From: an uncultured Flavobacteriales bacterium
Lineage (GTDB): Bacteria > Bacteroidota > Bacteroidia > Flavobacteriales > Crocinitomicaceae
Assembly (NCBI GenBank): GCA_946480085.1
Contig: CAMLHZ010000009.1
Coordinates: 81,922 to 145,921 of the forward strand
Length of the DNA: 64,000 nt
Direction of reading: 5' to 3'
Shown here: piece by piece, positions 53,356-61,743 of the stretch
Layout of the letters: every line of letters starts with the position of its first letter
How positions within the stretch are numbered: position 1 is the stretch's first letter
Notes under the pieces: model-generated
Seen by the model: only the letters and a program-made list of their open reading frames with translations
Database searches by the model: none
Told to the model about the DNA's origin: nothing
Program-made: the position numbers and the translations under genes

Positions 53356-55401
53356 ATGAAAAAACAAACCCTTTATATGAAAACGTTGCGTTTTTTTGTT
53401 GTTGCAATTGCAGGACTTGCTATTGCTTCATGTAGTCGCGATGCATCCGAATCTACCGGATGGGACTACAACAATGTAAATCAAGGAGGTTACCAAAAGG
53501 TTCCTTTTGTTGATCAGGAAACTGGTCCGGGACTTATCCTTGTTCAAGGAGGTACCTTCACCATGGGAATGGTAGAACAAGATGTAATGTACGATTGGAA
53601 TAATCGTCCGGCACGTGTTACTGTTTCTTCATTCTACATGGATCAAACAGAGGTAACCAATTTCCATTGGTGTGAATACCTTTACTGGTTGAGAAGAGCA
53701 TACAAGGAGTACAGCATGATTTACAAAAATGCTTTACCTGATACGCTTTCTTGGAGAAGTCCTTTAGCATTCAACGAAAAATATGTTGATTTCTACTTGC
53801 GTCATCCAGCGTACCGTGATTATCCTGTTGTAGGTGTGTCTTGGTTGCAAGCTACGGATTACTGTAAGTGGAGAACTGACCGTGTTAACGAATATATTCT
53901 AATCCGTGAAGGCGTTTTAGGATGGGACGTTGATGCATCAGACGACAACACATTTAATACAGAAGCTTATTTAGCAAATCAGTTTGAGCAAAATGAAGAA
54001 CTTGGAGGTAACAAACTTCCTGATTCTGATCCTTCAAACAGAAATGGTAAAAAATTGGGTGAGCGTATCGTTCGCATGGAAGATGGTATTCTTCTTCCTT
54101 ACTACCGTCTACCAACTGAAGCTGAATGGGAATTTGCTTCTCTTGGATTGATTGGTAACCTTACTGAAGGAACTGAGGTAATCACTGAGCGTCGTCAGTA
54201 CCCTTGGAATGGTCACTTCGTTCGTCAGGATGAAAAAGAATTTACTGGTGCTATTCGTGCAAACTTTGTACGTGGACGTGGAGATTACATGGGGGTTGCA
54301 GGTCAATTGAATGATGGTGCAGATATCACAGCTCCTGTTACTTCTTTCTGGCCAAATGACTATGGTTTATACCACATGGCTGGTAACGTTTCAGAATGGG
54401 TAATGGATGTTTACCGTCCTATGTCTTCTGAAGACTTCGATGAGTTCCGTCCGTTCCGTGGAAGTGTATTCCAAACAAAACAATTGAACAACGAAGGAAC
54501 AATTGACGATAAGACTACACAAGTAATCTATGACGTACACGGTATGAAAGAATACATCAATGAATTTGAGCGTATTCGTTACCAACGTATTTCAGGAGCA
54601 AATCACGATCCAGCGGATCCAAAAACTCCTGCAGGATTGCAAGCACGTAATCAAGCGAAAAACAACAAGAACAATCCTGCTCTTAACGGTTATTCGCCAG
54701 ATCCATACTTTGTATCTCACAGCAAACAAAAAGACACTGTTGAAATTGACTTGTTATTACGTTTGAATCAAATTCTTGACTCTGCTATCTCATTGAAAAA
54801 TGACAAGTATGATCTTGAGGCTTCTCAATACGTTCAAGATGAAATTTTCGAAGGAATCTTCGCTAATGATTTACGTCAAGGTCCAGACAATGAGTATTCT
54901 TACGAAGTAATTACTATTCTACGTGAAGGTTTCTCTGAATTCATTACAAACACACCAGGTAAATTGAAATACCGCAATGTGGTTGAAGAAGAGAACATCG
55001 GACGTTTGAATTACCGTAAAGATGATTACCGTGATTACCTTGATGGTGACATTGAAAGTACAATCTTCTATGACAACGCTGAAGTAAAATCACGTATCAA
55101 CGAAGCGAAACAAGATCCAAACTTGTTGATGTACCAAAATGATTTTGAAACGTATGACCTTGAAGGTTTACCAATCAAACCTGAGGATAGAACATCTTGG
55201 CCAACAACATTGATCTCTGATCACTCAAGAGTGTACAAAGGAGGTTCTTGGAGAGACCGTGCATACTGGTTGAATGCTGGTTCAAGAAGATTCTTAGACG
55301 AAAGACAATCTACTTGTACAATCGGTTTCCGTTGTGCTATGGATAGAGTCGGGTCTCCTGTAGGAATGAACTACGGTAGAAAAAAAGAAAAGAAAAGATA
55401 G
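53356..55401 (+). CDS. gldJ: gliding motility / T9SS lipoprotein GldJ
   Basis: 681 residues. Lipobox with Cys26 in AIASCSRD. The formylglycine-generating enzyme-like (sulfatase-modifying) domain begins at LILVQGGTFTMGM, continues through DQTEVTNFHWCEYLYWLRRA, PTEAEWEFASLG and HMAGNVSEWVMD (about 340), and closes with KGGSWRDRAYWLNAGSRRF. An insertion of roughly 200 residues (about 380-600) separates the domain halves, making it longer than I recall for flavobacterial GldJ (about 560). The gldJ-murF order and nearby porU match known flavobacteria, which supports GldJ over GldK. Confidence 0.9.
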   Translation: MKKQTLYMKTLRFFVVAIAGLAIASCSRDASESTGWDYNNVNQGGYQKVPFVDQETGPGLILVQGGTFTMGMVEQDVMYDWNNRPARVTVSSFYMDQTEVTNFHWCEYLYWLRRAYKEYSMIYKNALPDTLSWRSPLAFNEKYVDFYLRHPAYRDYPVVGVSWLQATDYCKWRTDRVNEYILIREGVLGWDVDASDDNTFNTEAYLANQFEQNEELGGNKLPDSDPSNRNGKKLGERIVRMEDGILLPYYRLPTEAEWEFASLGLIGNLTEGTEVITERRQYPWNGHFVRQDEKEFTGAIRANFVRGRGDYMGVAGQLNDGADITAPVTSFWPNDYGLYHMAGNVSEWVMDVYRPMSSEDFDEFRPFRGSVFQTKQLNNEGTIDDKTTQVIYDVHGMKEYINEFERIRYQRISGANHDPADPKTPAGLQARNQAKNNKNNPALNGYSPDPYFVSHSKQKDTVEIDLLLRLNQILDSAISLKNDKYDLEASQYVQDEIFEGIFANDLRQGPDNEYSYEVITILREGFSEFITNTPGKLKYRNVVEEENIGRLNYRKDDYRDYLDGDIESTIFYDNAEVKSRINEAKQDPNLLMYQNDFETYDLEGLPIKPEDRTSWPTTLISDHSRVYKGGSWRDRAYWLNAGSRRFLDERQSTCTIGFRCAMDRVGSPVGMNYGRKKEKKR

Positions 55402-55416
55402 TATTTCTAAATACAC

Positions 55417-55450
55417 AAAACCCCGATAGTTCGCTACTCGGGGTTTTTTT
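55417..55450 (+). terminator. terminator between gldJ and murF
   Basis: AAAACCCCGA pairs with TCGGGGTTTT, with an inner TAG-TTCG-CTA stem capped by a UUCG tetraloop and one bulged C, then a T run to 55450. It lies 15 nt after the gldJ stop, so murF is at least partly uncoupled from gldJ. Confidence 0.9.
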
Positions 55451-55460
55451 ATGTTACAAG

Positions 55461-56738
55461 ATGAGTATATATTCCTATTTCGAAAAAAGTAAAGGTGTAC
55501 ATACCGACACCAGAACAATAACACAAGGTTCGCTCTTTTTCTGTTTGAAAGGCGCGAACTTTGACGGTAATAAATTTGCAGCTGAAGCACTTGAAAAAGG
55601 AGCTTCTTACGTTGTTATTGACAATAGTGAATACTTCATTGATAAACGGACAATTCTTGTCGATGATGTTCTCTTGTCACTTCAAAATTTAGCCAGAGAA
55701 CACAGACGCCGGTTTTCGATTCCAATCATCGGGATTACCGGAAGTAATGGAAAAACAACTTCGAAAGAATTGATCAGTACTGTTCTTTCAAAGAAATTCA
55801 ATGTACATTTTACAAAAGGAAACCTCAACAATCACATTGGTGTTCCTTTAACCCTACTCCAACTCAACAATTCGCACGAAATTGCTGTTATCGAAATGGG
55901 TGCAAACAAACCAGGCGACATTAAAGAACTGGCAGAAATTGCTGAACCAACACATGGAATTATTACAAACATTGGTCGAGCACATTTGGAAGGATTTAAA
56001 TCTATAGAAGGAGTAATCAATACCAAAACGGAATTATATCGATTCATACAAAATACAAATGGTGAATTGTTTGTAAACGAAGCTGATTCAGTATTAACAG
56101 AAAAACTTCCTGAGAATACAGTTGTCACCAAATACAATGGCAAACACCTATCAGGTGAATTGGTAACTCTTAATCCTTTTGTTGTGATGAAATGGATGAA
56201 AGATGGCTATAAAAGTCCTGAATTGACAACGAATTTGGTAGGTGAATACAACTACATCAATTTTCTGGCGGCAATCTGTATCGGAAATTACTTTGGTGTT
56301 GCTGAAACGGATATAAACGCTGCTATTTCAGAGTATGTTCCTTCAAACAATCGCTCACAAGTCACGAAGACAGAAAGTAACACAGTAATTGTTGACTGTT
56401 ACAATGCCAATCCAACCAGCATGGAATCTGCATTGAAAAGTTTTGCAGCAATACCTGAACATGCCAAATTCTTCATTCTTGGAGATATGCGTGAAATGGG
56501 TGACGATGCCGAATTTGTGCATCAGGAAGTCTTGCAGCAGACAATCGATCTTCGTCTGAGTGGCTTCTTTGTTGGGGAAGAATTCTTGAAATTGAAAGGA
56601 CAACATCCGCAGGCAATCTTCCTGAAAACAACAGAACCGTTGATTGAACACTTTAAACAAAACCCTCCAACAGAAATGCTAATTCTTCTCAAAGGATCGA
56701 GAGGAATCGCTTTGGAGAACGTATTACCTTATTTATAA
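55461..56738 (+). CDS. murF: UDP-N-acetylmuramoyl-tripeptide--D-alanyl-D-alanine ligase
   Basis: 425 residues. Adds D-Ala-D-Ala to the peptidoglycan precursor, in the cytoplasm. The N-terminal substrate domain has TDTRTITQGSLFFCLKGANFDG. The ATP loop GITGSNGKTTSKE begins near residue 92, NNHIGVPLTLL and EMGANKPGDI carry conserved residues, and DCYNANPTSMESAL is the C-terminal domain signature typical of MurF. It follows gldJ across a terminator. Confidence 0.95.
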   Translation: MSIYSYFEKSKGVHTDTRTITQGSLFFCLKGANFDGNKFAAEALEKGASYVVIDNSEYFIDKRTILVDDVLLSLQNLAREHRRRFSIPIIGITGSNGKTTSKELISTVLSKKFNVHFTKGNLNNHIGVPLTLLQLNNSHEIAVIEMGANKPGDIKELAEIAEPTHGIITNIGRAHLEGFKSIEGVINTKTELYRFIQNTNGELFVNEADSVLTEKLPENTVVTKYNGKHLSGELVTLNPFVVMKWMKDGYKSPELTTNLVGEYNYINFLAAICIGNYFGVAETDINAAISEYVPSNNRSQVTKTESNTVIVDCYNANPTSMESALKSFAAIPEHAKFFILGDMREMGDDAEFVHQEVLQQTIDLRLSGFFVGEEFLKLKGQHPQAIFLKTTEPLIEHFKQNPPTEMLILLKGSRGIALENVLPYL

Positions 56739-56739
56739 A

Positions 56740-58020
56740 ATGGAAAAACAAATATCAAAATACGCTATTTATCTGGTCTTAATGACCATCTGTATTGACT
56801 CTATAGGTTTGGGAATTATTATTCCTTCCCTTCCAAAGTTAATTGCAGGATTGACACATTTATCTGTTACAGAATCATCGAAATTCTCTTTACCAGTTGT
56901 TATTGCTTATGCCGGAGCGCAGTTTTTGTTTTCACCGCTGATTGGAAATCTCAGTGACCGCTTTGGAAGAAGACCCATCATTTTGATGTCTTTACTTGGA
57001 CTCGGAATTGATTTCATCTTCATGTATTTTGCACCGAATTTAGCTTGGTTAATTGTTGGTCGCCTACTTTCAGGGATGTTTGGAGCAAGCTTCACAACTG
57101 CAGCAGCTTACATTGCAGATATCTCAACTGATGAAAACAGGGCACAGAACTTTGGAATGATTGGTGCTGCTTTTGGTTTAGGATTCATTATCGGACCCGC
57201 AATTGGAGGTTTAGTTGCTGAATTCGGACTCCGTGTCCCTTTCCTGATCGCAGCTTTCTTCTCTGTATTCAATTTTATTCTTGCCTTATTCTTCTTACCT
57301 GAATCATTACCAAAATCAGAAAGAAGAACATTTAATTGGGCAAGGGCAAATCCAGTTGGAGCATTGATTCAAATCGTGAAATTCCCAAAATACCGTGCAT
57401 TATTTCTGGTTACTTTCCTTGTAATGCTTGCGAACATGTCTTTACATTCCATTTGGAATTATTTCACAATTGCGAAGTTTGACTGGACATTGAAGCTTCT
57501 GGGAATGTCACTTGCAGCAGTCGGGGTTTGCTTTGGACTGGTACAAGCTGTTTTTGCCGGAAAGCTGGTAACGAAATATGGAAACGAAAAAGCCGCCAAA
57601 ATCGGACTCATCCTTGGTGTTATCTCCTTTGTGGGTTTTGCAACCGTTCCTTTTGGCTGGATGATCTTTTTGATGATCGTACCGTATGCATTTTCAGGAA
57701 TATTTGATCCTGCCATTCGCGATCTAGTTTCGGGACAAGTTCCTTCGAACGAACAAGGTGAACTTCAGGGAATCTTTACCTCATTGATGAGTTTGGCGGA
57801 AATTATCGGTCCAAGTGCTATGATTATGATTTTCTATAAATCGGCACACTACGGAAAAGATTATCCAATTGCTTACGGGACAGCCTATTTTGTCTCAGCA
57901 TTAATTGGTGTTCTTGCATTGGTGATCCTGAACTATACCTTTAGAAAACTGCGTAAAACCAACGATGTGCTGGATGAAGCATTAGACGAAATGTTGGTTG
58001 AGGCGAAAAGCATTGATTAA
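56740..58020 (+). CDS. MFS transporter, TCR/Tet-type drug efflux family
   Basis: 426 residues with 12 predicted membrane segments. Motif A is GNLSDRFGRRPIILM between segments 2 and 3. Segment 5 has the antiporter motif region GLGFIIGPAIGGLVAEFG, typical of drug-proton antiporters. It resembles tetracycline-type exporters, but resistance cannot be inferred from similarity alone. It begins 1 bp after murF and ends at a terminator. Confidence 0.88.
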   Translation: MEKQISKYAIYLVLMTICIDSIGLGIIIPSLPKLIAGLTHLSVTESSKFSLPVVIAYAGAQFLFSPLIGNLSDRFGRRPIILMSLLGLGIDFIFMYFAPNLAWLIVGRLLSGMFGASFTTAAAYIADISTDENRAQNFGMIGAAFGLGFIIGPAIGGLVAEFGLRVPFLIAAFFSVFNFILALFFLPESLPKSERRTFNWARANPVGALIQIVKFPKYRALFLVTFLVMLANMSLHSIWNYFTIAKFDWTLKLLGMSLAAVGVCFGLVQAVFAGKLVTKYGNEKAAKIGLILGVISFVGFATVPFGWMIFLMIVPYAFSGIFDPAIRDLVSGQVPSNEQGELQGIFTSLMSLAEIIGPSAMIMIFYKSAHYGKDYPIAYGTAYFVSALIGVLALVILNYTFRKLRKTNDVLDEALDEMLVEAKSID

Positions 58021-58023
58021 ATC

Positions 58024-58073
58024 AAAATCCCCGCGGTCACTGAGCGAAGTCGAAGTGCGCGGGGATTTTTTTT
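58024..58073 (+). terminator. terminator with a REP-like element in its loop
   Basis: AAAATCCCCGCG (58024-58035) pairs with CGCGGGGATTTT (58058-58069), followed by a T run. The 22-nt loop (58036-58057) contains GTCACTGAGCGAAGTCGAAG, a member of the REP-like family found elsewhere in the window. Confidence 0.9.
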
Positions 58074-58112
58074 GTCCTTAATGTACTTATGTGGGCATAA
58101 ACCTAACACTCT

Positions 58113-60521
58113 CTACCCTGCCCCGGTATTTACTCGGCTTTTCAGGTCTTCCGCCCCACCGGCTCTGCGTCTACTAGCTTGTACACTTGCTTTGCCGAAT
58201 TTATATGTGAAACTAACCGTTGCCACACGCGAATCTCTCCTAACAACAAACGATTCGCGGTAGTCTGTAAAAGCTACACTCGCACGAATACCGCTGGAGA
58301 AGAAGACATCTGTAAGCGCCATTTTAAGAAGGCATTTTCCTTCTTTGAATTTCTTTTGAACTGCAATACCCGTAAATGCGATCGTCCTAATACTATCGAA
58401 TGCATACAATTCTGGTGTATGATAGAAAACGTTCCATTCAAAACTCCAGCCATTCTTTGCGCTGAAAGTTGAAATTGCCGACAAATCCCCAACCGGCGAA
58501 CCTTGATTTCGGATACTTGTGCGTGCAACATCACCTGTGTACATTGCATAATATCCTGAAACTGATAGGTTCATGTTCCACCATTTTGTAATTTCAATTG
58601 GTGCTGAAAACGCCAGGGAATAAACCATTGCGCGTTTCAAATTCACATTGGTTTGAACAGTCAGTTTTTGTTCATCCGTTAACGGTGCAATTACTTCTGT
58701 AATGTTATTACTTGTAATTCCTGCATTAGCGTTGAAAATGTATTTCTGCTTCAGAATGTAGGTAAAATCGAAATTATAAGTCGTTTGTGGTCTCAAATAT
58801 GGATTTCCTTCTTTGTATGTCGAAGGATCAAGATAAAATTTGAACGGATTCAACTGATCGTAACTTGGCCGGTCAATTCTTCTTCCCATCGCCAATTCAA
58901 ATTGATGATTATCATTCGCATGATACCCCAAAAATGCAGTAGGAAAGAATTGTAAATACGTAGTATCGTTTCGTTGACCAGTTGTAATCTGATCACCAAC
59001 AACATCCGTATATTCAGCTCTGATGCCTGCCTGAAAATCGAATTTATCCAAACTGCGTTTCCAGGTGAAATAGCTCGAATGAATGTGTTCTGTATAGATG
59101 AAGTGATTGCTTTTCGTGCTATCCAGAACTTCAGTTCCGGAACTTGCATCATAGAAAGCCACATCGTTATCCGCAACTACTCTACTCGATTTCAAACCAG
59201 CTTCAATAGTTCCGAATTTCGTCCAATTCTTTGTTAGATCACCCTTTAATGAAAACAAGGATAAATCTCCACCCAAATTCCCTGTCAAAAGATAACGTGG
59301 AACTGTTGGCTGCATATTCAAATCAAGATAATCTGTAATAAAGATTTGGTCCGACTGATTGGTAAACACACCATAATCCGCATCAAAAGAAATAAATGAT
59401 CCGAGTGAATCTATCGTTTTCTTCATGTAGAGATTCGCGGTTCCGTTCAACCAATGATCACTCGTTTTACTATAAGTTGAGAAACTTGAAGATTGGGTTC
59501 CTGTACTATCTAAAACTTCAGATATATTGTTTCCCAAACGCGTATGTCCGTTACTCACTCCGGTCAAGGAAAATCCATAAGTCAACCCTTTGCTTCCATT
59601 AAAATCACCTGATAAACGTGTCGTATGATTTTGGACAGGAAAGGTGAAATAATTCTTCTGAATGTAAGAACCGTCATAAACGCCATTCGTGTAAAAATGA
59701 CGATCCAACTGTAAATCATTGAATCCTTTTCGATAGGTATAACCGTAAGATGCAAAGAACGCCGCTTTCTTTGTTCTGTGATTCAAGGTTAAACTATGCG
59801 AAGTCTTTGGGTAAACTCCTTGTCCGTACGAACCATTATACGTTCCATTCGTTCCTAATCGCACGTCTTTCTTTAAAATGATGTTGATAATTGCTGTTCC
59901 TGCGGCATCGTATTTACTGGAAGGTGAATGAATGCATTCAATCTTTTCTATACTCGAAGAAGGGATTCCACGGAGGTAATTCGCTAAATCTGATCCAGAC
60001 ATCGGAAGTTGCTTTCCGTTGATTTGAACAACAATTCCGTCCTTTCCATTCAAACTAATGTTATCCGTAGAACTTATACGCACTCCTGGCGCCATTCCTA
60101 AGGTTTCAAATGCTGAAGAACCGGTTGCCGACAATAATTGATCAACATTCAGAATAAAAGCTCCGGGAGTTTTTTCAACCAACGGTTTTTTAGCCACAAT
60201 CTCAACCTCATCAATACTCTTAGTGGTTGAACATTGAATTTCCAGGGGATTTAGTGTCGAAAGCAAACCGGAGTCATAATTTCCAAAACTCTCGTGCGAC
60301 ACTTTTACAAAAACAGAATCGGTAACAGGAATCTCAAGTGAGAACTTTCCATTTTCATCGGAAATTGTACTTCCTAAAGAAACGGTATCCTTGTTGTATA
60401 CAAAAACGAAAGCTTCTTTAAGCTGAATTTCATTATTCTTTACAGTTCCAGAAACAGTCGTTTGCTGAGCATTTGCCGCAACAAGAAAAAAGGTAAAGCA
60501 AAAAAGTAATAGCTGTTTCAT
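58113..60521 (-). CDS. TonB-dependent receptor-like outer-membrane beta-barrel protein
   Basis: About 802 residues from the ATG at 60521 (MKQLLLFCFTF, signal cleavage after AANAQ); the longer frame to 60605 would add an unlikely polar stretch before the signal. Residues about 20-105 are a carboxypeptidase-like regulatory domain (TVSGTVKNNEIQLKEAFVFV). A plug-like domain follows (about 115-215, LSATGSSAFETLGMAPGVRI, SSSIEKIECIHSPSSKYDAAG). The rest is a barrel of the OMP_b-brl_3 type, with a basic tail usual for that family. The substrate is unknown; the divergent AraC-type gene may control it. Confidence 0.87.
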   Translation of the reverse strand: MKQLLLFCFTFFLVAANAQQTTVSGTVKNNEIQLKEAFVFVYNKDTVSLGSTISDENGKFSLEIPVTDSVFVKVSHESFGNYDSGLLSTLNPLEIQCSTTKSIDEVEIVAKKPLVEKTPGAFILNVDQLLSATGSSAFETLGMAPGVRISSTDNISLNGKDGIVVQINGKQLPMSGSDLANYLRGIPSSSIEKIECIHSPSSKYDAAGTAIINIILKKDVRLGTNGTYNGSYGQGVYPKTSHSLTLNHRTKKAAFFASYGYTYRKGFNDLQLDRHFYTNGVYDGSYIQKNYFTFPVQNHTTRLSGDFNGSKGLTYGFSLTGVSNGHTRLGNNISEVLDSTGTQSSSFSTYSKTSDHWLNGTANLYMKKTIDSLGSFISFDADYGVFTNQSDQIFITDYLDLNMQPTVPRYLLTGNLGGDLSLFSLKGDLTKNWTKFGTIEAGLKSSRVVADNDVAFYDASSGTEVLDSTKSNHFIYTEHIHSSYFTWKRSLDKFDFQAGIRAEYTDVVGDQITTGQRNDTTYLQFFPTAFLGYHANDNHQFELAMGRRIDRPSYDQLNPFKFYLDPSTYKEGNPYLRPQTTYNFDFTYILKQKYIFNANAGITSNNITEVIAPLTDEQKLTVQTNVNLKRAMVYSLAFSAPIEITKWWNMNLSVSGYYAMYTGDVARTSIRNQGSPVGDLSAISTFSAKNGWSFEWNVFYHTPELYAFDSIRTIAFTGIAVQKKFKEGKCLLKMALTDVFFSSGIRASVAFTDYRESFVVRRDSRVATVSFTYKFGKASVQASRRRAGGAEDLKSRVNTGAG

Positions 60522-60578
60522 GGTTCTACAAATTTGAGTTTGTTTTTCATCTCTTTCGTTGTCTTTTTTATCACAATA

Positions 60579-60605
60579 CAAACATATTTGATATATCAAC
60601 AACAA
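60579..60605 (-). promoter_or_regulatory. promoter of the TonB-receptor-like gene
   Basis: On the minus strand, TTG (60603-60605), a 16-nt spacer and TATGTTTG (60579-60586). The palindrome 60588-60600 fills most of the spacer. Confidence 0.5.
60588..60600. promoter_or_regulatory. operator-like palindrome, site 1
   Basis: TTGATATATCAAC: the first 12 bases are a perfect palindrome. It lies between the -33 and -7 elements of the minus-strand receptor-like gene, where a bound regulator would block transcription. Confidence 0.55.
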
Positions 60606-60633
60606 CCAGTACTGTTAAGGAATTTTAACTTAA

Positions 60634-60646
60634 TTGACATATCAAC
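60634..60646. promoter_or_regulatory. operator-like palindrome, site 2
   Basis: TTGACATATCAAC matches site 1 at 12 of 13 bases, 46 bp away. It covers the expected -33 position of the plus-strand AraC-type gene promoter (-7 box at 60663). Confidence 0.55.
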
Positions 60647-60662
60647 TATTATTTATTTCAAA

Positions 60663-60670
60663 TACATTTG
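60663..60670 (+). promoter_or_regulatory. Bacteroidota -7 box for the AraC-type gene
   Basis: TACATTTG fits TAnnTTTG, 20 nt before the ATG at 60691. This places site 2 over the -33 region. Confidence 0.55.
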
Positions 60671-60690
60671 CTTTAACCAATACAAACAAC

Positions 60691-61047
60691 ATGAAACTCA
60701 CGCAACTCGATTTCGACAAGCAGGCCATAAACCGCTTGCTTCTTTACATGGAGGAACATTGCACAGAACCATTCAATGTTCATAAACATGCGAGCGTTAT
60801 TTACTTCTCCACTAGTAAGCTCAATAAAGTTTTTAAGATGCACCAAGGCGTTGGTCCAGGAACTTATTTCCGGAAACTGAGAATTGCCAAAGCACTTGAA
60901 CTGTATAAAAGCGGAAATTCGAACTGGACAGAGATTAGCTACTTAGTTGGTTATGCAGATCTTCCCTCTTTCTCTAAAGCTTTTAAACGTGTAACTGGTG
61001 TCAATCCGAAAAACTTTGGGATCATCAGCAATAAAAGATTGGAATGA
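60691..61047 (+). CDS. AraC-type HTH transcriptional regulator, DNA-binding domain only
   Basis: 118 residues from the ATG at 60691 (MKLTQLDFDKQ). It consists almost entirely of the double helix-turn-helix: HKHASVIYFSTSKLNKVFKM as the first and ISYLVGYADLPSFSKAFKRV as the second, ending GVNPKNFG. No ligand-binding domain is present, so it may act with another signal protein or by its own level, as MarA/SoxS-type proteins do. It is divergent from the TonB-receptor-like gene and followed by a MarR gene. Confidence 0.88.
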   Translation: MKLTQLDFDKQAINRLLLYMEEHCTEPFNVHKHASVIYFSTSKLNKVFKMHQGVGPGTYFRKLRIAKALELYKSGNSNWTEISYLVGYADLPSFSKAFKRVTGVNPKNFGIISNKRLE

Positions 61048-61060
61048 ATAGTTAACTGCT

Positions 61061-61089
61061 AAGGAAGTCTGAAAGCAACGGGCTTCCTT
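61061..61089 (+). terminator. hairpin after the AraC-type gene
   Basis: AAGGAAG (61061-61067) pairs with CTTCCTT (61083-61089) around a 15-nt loop. There is no T tract, so it is only a weak terminator candidate. Confidence 0.35.
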
Positions 61090-61125
61090 GCAAAACTCAA
61101 TATTTACATAACTTGAACTTAGTGC

Positions 61126-61154
61126 TTGTGTTTCAATTGCAATCACTATATTCG
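61126..61154 (+). promoter_or_regulatory. candidate promoter of the MarR gene
   Basis: TTG (61126-61128), an 18-nt spacer and TATATTCG (61147-61154, one base off TAnnTTTG). It would place the transcript start just before the TTG codon at 61170. Confidence 0.45.
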
Positions 61155-61169
61155 TTACAAACACTGCTC

Positions 61170-61601
61170 TTGGAAAAGTTAAACTCCATAATATTCTACA
61201 CCATCGACAGAGCCATGCGCTCTTATCGTCAGTTCGCACAATCAGAATTGAAGAAACATGGCTTCACAATCACAATCGATCAGTGGTTGGTTATGAAATG
61301 TTTAATGGAAAATCCATCTATTCCTCAAACCGAGATTTCGGAGCGCGTATTTAAAGACAATGCGTCTGTTACGCGAATTATCGAATTACTGGTGAAAGCC
61401 AAGTACATTTCCAGAAAAACGAATAAAAAAGATAGAAGGAGAAGTGAATTGAGCGTCACTCAACTTGGGATCGAAACCTTGAATGCGGTAAATGAACTTG
61501 TACTTCAATACAGAGCCAAAGCGTTAAACGGTGTTTCTCAGGAAGAAATCGACCGCACAATGGAAATCATGACCCTGGTTTTCGAGAATTGCAAGAAGTG
61601 A
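61170..61601 (+). CDS. MarR family transcriptional regulator
   Basis: About 143 residues from a TTG at 61170 (read MEKLNSIIFYTID); the frame is open back to a TTG at 61113, but the promoter candidate at 61126-61154 favours the later start. The winged helix is IPQTEISERVFKDNASVTRI with the wing RKTNKKDRRRSELSVT, both classic for MarR. The ligand is unknown. MarR proteins bind palindromes, so the two sites at 60588 and 60634 are possible targets. Confidence 0.85.
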   Translation: MEKLNSIIFYTIDRAMRSYRQFAQSELKKHGFTITIDQWLVMKCLMENPSIPQTEISERVFKDNASVTRIIELLVKAKYISRKTNKKDRRRSELSVTQLGIETLNAVNELVLQYRAKALNGVSQEEIDRTMEIMTLVFENCKK

Positions 61602-61613
61602 CTTCTTTTAGTA

Positions 61614-61660
61614 CGACTTCGACATCTCGACTCTGCTCGATGACCTAAGCTCAGTCGTCA
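61614..61660. repeat. REP-like element after the MarR gene
   Basis: ATCTCGACTCTGCTCGATGA begins the conserved part (61624-61645), flanked by CGACTTCGAC and CTCAGTCGTC. It is the same family as 11408-11504 and 21344-21415. Confidence 0.6.
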
Positions 61661-61743
61661 TTATAATTCACTTTCATTGATTGAAAGATGAAATCAACTT
61701 AAACATTACCATTTTACTCGATGCATTTCGTTTTCTTTGTAAT

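Noticed and set aside
58072..58472. Plus-strand frames opposite the receptor-like gene
   Set aside because: They are antisense shadows of a well-supported outer-membrane protein.
60522..60605. Longer start of the receptor-like protein at 60605
   Set aside because: It would put a charged 28-residue stretch before a normal signal peptide and would cover the predicted promoter and palindrome.
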